Assembly (NCBI GenBank): GCA_964615585.1 | Contig: CAZTNS010000097.1 | Location: 1-12,211, forward strand | Length of the DNA: 12,211 nucleotides | Direction: 5' to 3' | DNA from: JAQIBY01 sp964615585 | Lineage (GTDB): Bacteria; Bacteroidota; Bacteroidia; Bacteroidales; ML635J-15 | Shown here: one piece after another, positions 7,681 to 12,211 of the stretch | How positions within the stretch are numbered: the stretch's first letter is position 1 | How the letters are laid out: each line of letters opens with the position of its first letter | The notes under the pieces: model-generated | The model's database searches: none | The model's input: the letters and a program-made list of their open reading frames with translations, nothing else | What the model was told of the DNA's origin: nothing | Program-made: the position numbers and the translations under genes

Positions 7681-7731
7681 GTTTTAAATTTTAGTGCAAG
7701 TTAAAAAAAAATGTATTATGTATGATTTTTT

Positions 7732-9012
7732 TTAATGATCTTTTAGTATTATGCATGAATTGACGTCTCCAAAACCAAAACTTGTTTTGAGTACATTGTG
7801 ACAGGGGTAATTAATTGTTCTATTGGGTACGGATTCCGGGGCTATAATTGCAGAAATATCTTCATGTAAAGGTTTACTATTTAACGATGGAGCTATTTTT
7901 TGATTCATTATTTGCAGGACAGCAGCAATGCTTTCAATGGCACCTCCAGCCCCGATGCAATGGCCGGTTTGGGCTTTCAGGCTGTTAATTAAAGGAAAAT
8001 CTTTTCCATAACGGTTTAATGCCTTTGTCAAATTTTTTATTTCGAGCACATCTGCCATGGTGGAACTGAGATGTCCGTTAATGTAATCGATATCACCCGG
8101 TTGAATGCCGGCATCATTCAGACAGGCCCTGACACAACGAATAACTGCTTCTGATGAGGGTGCGGTCATGGTTCCACCGTTTCTCAGCCCTCCGGAATTA
8201 ACATGTGTTCCGGTAATTTCGGCCAGAATCTCAGCATTTCGTTCAAGGGCAGAGTCAAAAGACTCCAATAGTAAAACTCCGGCACCTGCCCCCGGAACAA
8301 AGCCGGCAGCATTTTTACTGAGCGGGCAGGATGCTTTTTCCGGATAGTCATTCATGTTACGATTTAATACGCGCATGACATCAAAACCAATCCAACCGTG
8401 AGGTGAAACACTTTCTGTTCCACCTGCAAGCATGCGTTTTGCTTTCCCTGATTGGATTCTTTCAGCGGCCATAATAATGGCTTCTGTACCTGTTGCACAA
8501 GCTGACGAATTAAAACCCACATGATTGCCCAGGCCTAAAATCATGCTTAAGTGTGCAGCAGGTGCGTTTAACATACTCTGTTCAACAATGGTGCTGCGAA
8601 GTTTACGTTTTTGTTTGGGATTGGTGTAGGGAATTAACTTTTCACTTATTAAATCAACCGGTCCGATACCTGAACCAATAATACAGCCTGTATCATAATC
8701 TACAGGATTATCTAAGCTTTCAGGTATTTTCACTCCCGAAGCACGCCAGGCTTCCAGCCCGGCAAGAATCGCATATTGCAACAGAAGACTGCTGTTTTTT
8801 AAGCTGTAATGGTCAAGGTATTCAAGAAAAGGGGAATCTGCAATTTCCGGTACTCCGGCAACCTGGCAAGCAAAACCACTTGCTTCGAGTTGTTCAAGAT
8901 GTTTTATCCCGTTTTTCCCTTTAAAGAGATTGTCTTTAAAAAGCTGAAGCCCGGTTCCTATTGGAGAAACAACTCCCATGCCCGTAACAACAACCCTGTT
9001 TTTATTTTTCAT
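7732..9012 (-). CDS. Beta-ketoacyl-ACP synthase, FabF-like (KAS II family)
   Basis: A 426-residue condensing enzyme, close to FabF length (about 413). It would join a malonyl-ACP-derived two-carbon unit to an acyl chain. The N-terminus RVVVTGMGVVSPIGTG is diagnostic. The nucleophile is C172 in SSACATGTEAI. The two catalytic histidines are H314 (INGHLSST) and H351 (TGHCIGAGG), with the conserved lysine at 346. So it is a catalytic ketosynthase, not a chain-length factor. Two conserved loops have drifted: the usual HGTST is HLSST with AD where ND is common, and the C-terminal FGFGG is FGFGD. The gene starts 3 bases after the FabZ-like stop and precedes the ACP. There is no second ketosynthase, which argues against an aryl-polyene or aromatic polyketide KS/CLF pair. 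Its DNA is visibly more GC-rich than that of the radical SAM genes. Confidence 0.9.
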   Translation of the reverse strand: MKNKNRVVVTGMGVVSPIGTGLQLFKDNLFKGKNGIKHLEQLEASGFACQVAGVPEIADSPFLEYLDHYSLKNSSLLLQYAILAGLEAWRASGVKIPESLDNPVDYDTGCIIGSGIGPVDLISEKLIPYTNPKQKRKLRSTIVEQSMLNAPAAHLSMILGLGNHVGFNSSACATGTEAIIMAAERIQSGKAKRMLAGGTESVSPHGWIGFDVMRVLNRNMNDYPEKASCPLSKNAAGFVPGAGAGVLLLESFDSALERNAEILAEITGTHVNSGGLRNGGTMTAPSSEAVIRCVRACLNDAGIQPGDIDYINGHLSSTMADVLEIKNLTKALNRYGKDFPLINSLKAQTGHCIGAGGAIESIAAVLQIMNQKIAPSLNSKPLHEDISAIIAPESVPNRTINYPCHNVLKTSFGFGDVNSCIILKDH

Positions 9013-9015
9013 CTT

Positions 9016-9468
9016 TTAATCTTCCTCTTTGTTAATGAAATTGCATATCGCCACTGCGCGTGCTGCCAGTTTATCAGTTTTATTGATATAAAGTTTAATT
9101 TCGCTTTTTAATACCTGTTTACGCAAGTATATTTTTTTTGCAATGACTTTTACTTCTGAACCCGGAGAAACTGTGTGTAAAAAATCTGCTTCGAGATGTG
9201 CAAAAGCCGGGAAAAAGGATTTTTCGTACAAATCCAGTAAATAGATTCCGTGAGAAACCAAGCCTATTTGCCCCATGCATTCCAATAAAAGTACGCCAGG
9301 CGTAACCGGTTGCCTAACAAAGTGATGGGAGTAATAATCAGCGTCTGCATCAAAATAATAATTTCCTTCGATTTCATTTTCATTGACTAGGGTAATGTTG
9401 TCCACAAAACGAAATGCTTTCCCATATGGCAAGGCTTCAATGATTTTTTGACTTATGATTTTTTCCAT
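9016..9468 (-). CDS. Beta-hydroxyacyl-ACP dehydratase, FabZ-like hotdog protein
   Basis: A 150-residue single hotdog-fold protein, the usual length for FabZ. It should remove water from 3-hydroxyacyl-ACP to give the trans-2-enoyl chain. The signature is complete: H49-F-V-R-Q-P54-V-T-P57-G58-V-L-L-L-E63-C-M-G-Q, giving the catalytic His and Glu in FabZ spacing; FabA would have Asp. The later AFAHLEADFLHTVSPGSEV corresponds to the strand that normally reads KFRxxVxPGD. I start at the ATG at 9468 rather than the TTG at 9489: it gives family length, and the TTG lies inside the likely -7 box. It is the first gene of the unit. In a set without an enoyl reductase, the product could remain unsaturated. 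Confidence 0.87.
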   Translation of the reverse strand: MEKIISQKIIEALPYGKAFRFVDNITLVNENEIEGNYYFDADADYYSHHFVRQPVTPGVLLLECMGQIGLVSHGIYLLDLYEKSFFPAFAHLEADFLHTVSPGSEVKVIAKKIYLRKQVLKSEIKLYINKTDKLAARAVAICNFINKEED

Positions 9469-9486
9469 TTTCTGAAAAACTTTATC

Positions 9487-9520
9487 CAAATATCAGATTT
9501 TTTTGCTTGCTATCAACAAA
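9487..9520 (-). promoter_or_regulatory. Candidate promoter of the FabZ-FabF-ACP-PPTase-GT2 unit
   Basis: On the minus strand TTTG (9520-9517) and GATATTTG (9494-9487) are 22 bases apart. The downstream box has one mismatch to TAnnTTTG. Transcription would begin near 9481, about 12 bases before the ATG at 9468. The site lies in the 68-base divergent gap with the radical SAM/SPASM gene. Confidence 0.38.
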
Positions 9521-9536
9521 AATATTACTTTTAAAC

Positions 9537-10637
9537 ATGCAGAAAAAATTTCATACATTATATTTTGAAGCAACAAGACGTTGTAATTTGAATTGCCCTT
9601 ACTGTAGCAGTGGATCTAATAAAAAGGGATTGAAGGATGTTTTTAGTTTTGAGGACATTAAAAATAAAGTGCTAATACCTGCTAAATCCTTAGATACGAA
9701 ATTTCTTGATTTGTCCGGTGGTGAATTTTTGATGCGTGAAGATGCAATGGATATTTTGCATTTGGCAAATGAAATGGGTTTTCGAATTGGCATTGCCTCA
9801 AACGGATTGTTATTGACAGAAAAAATGCTGGATGAATTACAGCAATTGCTTGGATCAAATCTGATAATTTCCCTTGGTATTAACAGTTTTGATGAAGACA
9901 ATGAATATACGAGGCAGGTCCCGATTCAATACACAGAAGATTTAATCAATCGATTAAAAGCACGTGGTATTGCGATTAATATTGCTGTTACTATGGGTAG
10001 TTTTAATGCCGACACTTTTGACGAGACGGTAAAAAAGATTACCGAGAAAGGGCTTGCTTTTAATCGCATACCATATACGCCAAGAAACACATGTGAACGC
10101 TCCTATATGTTTGATAAAAACACATTAAAAACGAAATTACATCCGGTTTTAAATTCCACGCATTTAGGATACGTAAGCTTTGTCCCTTTCTTATTAGATC
10201 CGAAAGATTATTTTGCAAAATCTAATCAAAAGGAAGGGGAGGAGGCCGTTCCGTTAAATCCTTCTGTGGGATGTTGGGTTGGTTCATTTTACGGTATTAA
10301 CCCTGAAGGTGAGGTAGCTCCCTGTCCATTACTTGGTGATCATCTTAGTGGTGGCAATGTTTTAAAAATGCCGTTAAAGGAAATTCTTTATGAATCAGAA
10401 TTGTTTGTAAAAATCACCAATCGTGAAAACTTAAAAGGAAAATGTGGTGCATGCAAATATCGTTTTACATGTGGTGGATGTCGTGTAATGGCGTATTACC
10501 TGACCGGAGATGTGTTTGCTGAAGATCCGACATGTTTTATTGATGATTTAAGTGAATCTGAACGGGAAACACTTGAACAGCAAACGAAAACAAATTTTCG
10601 TAAGTATTATATTTTGGCCAGGCTGGGCGGGTTATAA
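9537..10637 (+). CDS. Radical SAM/SPASM domain enzyme
   Basis: A 366-residue enzyme with classical layout. The radical SAM cluster motif is C16, C20 and C23 (CNLNCPYC), followed by GGEF at 61-64 and an ASNG strand at 87-90. The C-terminal SPASM domain has seven cysteines: C246, C263, C303, C306, C312, C315 and C333. These should hold two auxiliary iron-sulfur clusters. The last part, CKYRFTCGGCRVMAY followed by TGD-x-FAEDP-x-C, resembles the NirJ/AhbC/AhbD (heme d1/alternative heme) and PqqE-like group; this resemblance does not fix a substrate. I start at the ATG at 9537, not the TTG at 9507, because the family opens just before the radical SAM strand. It is divergent from the FabZ-like gene (68 bases) and its stop overlaps that of the FabG-like gene by 6 bases. 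No heme genes or small precursor-peptide gene is nearby, so modification of a sugar, lipid or protein is equally possible. Confidence 0.88.
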   Translation: MQKKFHTLYFEATRRCNLNCPYCSSGSNKKGLKDVFSFEDIKNKVLIPAKSLDTKFLDLSGGEFLMREDAMDILHLANEMGFRIGIASNGLLLTEKMLDELQQLLGSNLIISLGINSFDEDNEYTRQVPIQYTEDLINRLKARGIAINIAVTMGSFNADTFDETVKKITEKGLAFNRIPYTPRNTCERSYMFDKNTLKTKLHPVLNSTHLGYVSFVPFLLDPKDYFAKSNQKEGEEAVPLNPSVGCWVGSFYGINPEGEVAPCPLLGDHLSGGNVLKMPLKEILYESELFVKITNRENLKGKCGACKYRFTCGGCRVMAYYLTGDVFAEDPTCFIDDLSESERETLEQQTKTNFRKYYILARLGGL

Positions 10638-11354
10638 TGATATAGAATATCCATTGTCAACAATAATTTCTTGTCCGTGGATCCCCGTCGCTGCATCAGA
10701 TAAAAGAAACTTCACTGTTTGTGATACATTTTCAGGTTTTGTAAATCCGCGGGGATAATGTTTTTCCATCCTTTTTATGTAAGCCTCATCAATGTTTTCA
10801 GTTCCACGGGTTTTTACAAAGCCCGGAGCTACTGAATTTACCCGGATGTTGGTATGGATTAATTCAGTTGCCAGGGATTTAACATAATTGGATAGTGCTA
10901 TTTTTGCACTTGAATAAATGCTGTTGCCAAAGAATTGTTTGTTATAGGATACAGAAGTGTAATAAATTAAAGATGCCTTATCAGAAATTACTTTTTGTTT
11001 TAATAAGGACTTTGTCAATAAAACCGGCAGCTTAAAATTTACAAAAAGGACTTGATCCATGTTGTCCGGATTTACCATTCTGGCGGGGATTATTTTTGTG
11101 TGTCCCAAAGCAAAAACCACACCATCAATCTTTGATTTTACTGATCTTGCAAATTGTTCAATGCTCTCAGGGCAGTCAAAATTGTTTTCGTAATACCCGT
11201 GATTTGTCCCAATGATGGATTTTATCCTCTCAATCTTTTCACTTGTTCGTGCGCTTAAATGTAATTTTGCTCCGGATTTCATGAAGCATTTTGCATTATC
11301 TAATCCAATGTCCGAGTGTGCTCCGATTATCAATATGTGCTTATTCTCTAACAT
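10632..11354 (-). CDS. Short-chain dehydrogenase/reductase, FabG-like
   Basis: A 240-residue NAD(P)H-dependent oxidoreductase of classical SDR length. The cofactor loop is G11-A-H-S-D-I-G17, a variant of TGxxxGIG lacking the first Thr. ALG at 82-84 stands where NAG is usual. The catalytic set is S134 with Y147-x3-K151 (YSSAK). RVNSVAPGFVKT at 171-182 and the terminal VDNGYS (usual VDGG) are typical of the FabG-like group. It could reduce 3-oxoacyl-ACP, completing the ketosynthase/dehydratase set across the adjoining genes, or it could act on a sugar nucleotide with the neighbouring NeuD-like protein. The sequence does not decide between these. It follows the NeuD-like gene by 3 bases in the same unit, and its stop codon overlaps the end of the convergent radical SAM/SPASM gene. 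Confidence 0.87.
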   Translation of the reverse strand: MLENKHILIIGAHSDIGLDNAKCFMKSGAKLHLSARTSEKIERIKSIIGTNHGYYENNFDCPESIEQFARSVKSKIDGVVFALGHTKIIPARMVNPDNMDQVLFVNFKLPVLLTKSLLKQKVISDKASLIYYTSVSYNKQFFGNSIYSSAKIALSNYVKSLATELIHTNIRVNSVAPGFVKTRGTENIDEAYIKRMEKHYPRGFTKPENVSQTVKFLLSDAATGIHGQEIIVDNGYSISL

Positions 11355-11357
11355 AAC

Positions 11358-11960
11358 CTAAATTGTTTTTATACTTTCAAAATCTGAAACATCTTTTGTG
11401 ATAACCGAACAGGCACCGATAACAGCACGATGGCCAATTTTTACTCCGGGCATGATGATTGCATTTGCTCCAATAAAACAGGAATCTCCAATTTGGACAT
11501 TTTTCATGATATTGACATTTTGCGCCATGCAAAGGTTGTTGCCTATGACAACATCATGTGAAATAATTGAATTTGCATGAATTACTGCCATGTCTCCAAT
11601 TTCTACATGATGTGCAATACTCACATTGGGCTGAATGTAGTATCCAAAACCAATTTGGCAAAAATTACTGATTTGTGCAGATTCGGATTTTACCGAACCA
11701 ATGTTTGCTTTCATTTTTATCAGTTTCTGCGTGATTTTCCCTCGCTGGTGAGAATGCCCGATTCCGATATGAACTATGTGTTTGTGTTGAATGAATTTAA
11801 TCAATTCAATTTCTGTATGTATGGTTTCAAATCCTTCCGGTATATTTTTTAGGGCTTGTGTATTATTGTCAAAAAAGACAATTTTATTTTTACTGCAGCC
11901 ATTCGTGATTAATTGATCACATATTTGTGTGCCAAGGCTACCGGCTCCAAAAATTATCAT
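11358..11960 (-). CDS. NeuD/PglD-like sugar O/N-acyltransferase
   Basis: A 200-residue cytoplasmic acyltransferase. The N-terminal third (MIIFGAGSLGTQICDQL, then IVFFDNN) is the small Rossmann-like domain of the NeuD/PglD family that binds the sugar nucleotide. From about residue 88 there are imperfect hexapeptide turns of the left-handed beta-helix (for example ISNFCQIGFG, VIGNNL, VQIGDS, VKIGHR). H135 in IISHDVVIG is in the place of the catalytic base that deprotonates the acceptor amine or hydroxyl. Members use acetyl-CoA to acetylate UDP-amino sugars or sialic-acid-like sugars; some hexapeptide enzymes use other acyl donors, including acyl-ACP. Beside an ACP pathway this leaves open whether acetyl or a longer acyl is the donor. 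It is the first gene of a two-gene unit with the FabG-like reductase. Confidence 0.84.
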   Translation of the reverse strand: MIIFGAGSLGTQICDQLITNGCSKNKIVFFDNNTQALKNIPEGFETIHTEIELIKFIQHKHIVHIGIGHSHQRGKITQKLIKMKANIGSVKSESAQISNFCQIGFGYYIQPNVSIAHHVEIGDMAVIHANSIISHDVVIGNNLCMAQNVNIMKNVQIGDSCFIGANAIIMPGVKIGHRAVIGACSVITKDVSDFESIKTI

Positions 11961-11984
11961 TTTAAAAACTGTTTAATTTTTGCA

Positions 11985-11992
11985 CAAATATA
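11985..11992 (-). promoter_or_regulatory. Candidate -7 box for the NeuD-like/FabG-like unit
   Basis: TATATTTG on the minus strand is a perfect TAnnTTTG, ending 24 bases before the ATG at 11960. I see no TTTG at the expected -33 distance (around 12011-12018), so only half the promoter is supported. Confidence 0.42.
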
Positions 11993-12143
11993 ATCAATTT
12001 AATGGATAAATAATTTCAGGTAAAATGGGGGGGATGATACTTTGGTTGATAATCTTTCTGTATTTGGACATTGACTTTTGGGATCAGTCAAAAACGGAAG
12101 ACCATACAGGCTTTATCGGCAGAACCCAACCCGGCTAAACCGG

Positions 12144-12200
12144 AAAGCTCAAAATCCAAAAAACAAAATCCAAAATAAATCCAAAGCTCCAAATCCAAAA
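12144..12200. repeat. AAATCCAAA short repeats
   Basis: AAATCCAAA occurs four times, at 12152-12160, 12166-12174, 12177-12185 and 12191-12199. A longer 18-base word, AAAGCTC-n-AAATCCAAAA, occurs at 12144-12161 and again at 12183-12200 with one difference. The block may continue past the window edge. Such AT-rich, CCAAA-containing repeats are familiar between genes in Bacteroidota; their function is unknown to me. Confidence 0.8.
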
Positions 12201-12211
12201 TAGTTGATACC

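Larger units (their letters stand above)
11961..12211. other. Non-coding right end of the window
   Basis: No convincing gene lies here. It holds the -7 box of the minus-strand unit, a seven-G run at 12027-12033, a 37-codon plus-strand open frame (12025-12138) without family resemblance, and a repeat block at 12144-12200. It may mark the end of the gene cluster. Confidence 0.6.

Noticed and set aside
8105..8347. Plus-strand open frame within the ketosynthase gene.
   Set aside because: It is antisense to a strongly conserved FabF-like gene and has a composition explained by that gene's codons.
5900..9468. Assignment as an aryl polyene or flexirubin cluster.
   Set aside because: The KS, DH, ACP, PPTase and GT2 set is suggestive, but there is no chain-length factor, second ACP, ammonia-lyase, AMP-ligase, acyltransferase or exporter in the window.
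9489..9507. TTG starts giving longer forms of the FabZ-like (9489) and radical SAM/SPASM (9507) proteins.
   Set aside because: ATG codons at 9468 and 9537 give family-typical N-termini, and the 9489 start overlaps the probable -7 box of its own promoter.
9502..9533. Plus-strand promoter TTTG (9502-9505) with TACTTTTA (9526-9533) for the radical SAM/SPASM gene.
   Set aside because: The boxes are reasonably spaced, but transcription would start at or after the ATG at 9537, so it cannot serve that start.
12025..12138. A 37-codon plus-strand open frame with a hydrophobic start, beginning within a seven-G run.
   Set aside because: No family resemblance, no promoter and only a weak AGG upstream; a frame of this length is expected by chance. 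I mention it only because of the G run, which could in principle slip.
12131..12143. CCGG-CTAAA-CCGG as a terminator hairpin.
   Set aside because: The stem is only four pairs with no T-run after it, and no plus-strand gene ends nearby.

Overview
The window looks like a piece of an accessory glycan/acyl biosynthesis region from a member of the Bacteroidota. The grounds are AT-rich DNA, upstream sequences matching the Bacteroidota promoter (TTTG at about -33 and TAnnTTTG at about -7, clearest before the first gene), a lipoprotein with a short lipobox signal, and protein families typical of such genomes. The assignment is by sequence character only; genus or species cannot be given.

I support twelve protein genes and no RNA genes, CRISPR arrays or complete insertion sequences. 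Left part (1-5700): a plus-strand radical SAM gene (146-1516) converges on a minus-strand unit that reads, in transcription order, a second radical SAM gene (4270-5586), a transglutaminase-like lipoprotein (2793-4268) and a GT-A type glycosyltransferase (1532-2752). The two radical SAM proteins are paralogues with an unusual order: a Cys-rich SPASM-like segment precedes the radical SAM core. A 313-base gap (5587-5899) holds a perfect 40-base tandem duplication that includes the start of the second radical SAM gene and creates two identical 12-codon upstream reading frames.

Centre (5900-9468): a tightly packed minus-strand unit encodes a FabZ-like dehydratase, a FabF-like ketosynthase, an acyl carrier protein, a 4'-phosphopantetheinyl transferase and a family-2 glycosyltransferase. 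This is a dedicated small type II fatty acid/polyketide set, physically coupled to a glycosyltransferase by an 8-base gene overlap. Right part (9537-11960): a classical radical SAM/SPASM enzyme runs on the plus strand, divergent from the FabZ-like gene and convergent with (6-base overlap) a minus-strand pair made of a NeuD/PglD-like acyltransferase and a FabG-like reductase. The last 250 bases are non-coding and end in short AAATCCAAA repeats.

Working model (inference): the ketosynthase, dehydratase and FabG-like reductase build or tailor an acyl chain on the dedicated ACP, which the PPTase activates. The glycosyltransferases and NeuD/PglD-like protein build an acylated or N-acylated sugar product. 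One or more radical SAM enzymes carry out an extra modification, and the transglutaminase-like lipoprotein acts at the envelope. No malonyl transferase, enoyl reductase, KASIII, chain-length-factor partner, thioesterase, flippase, polymerase or exporter is present here, so the unit would have to borrow these or they lie outside the window. The product is unknown.
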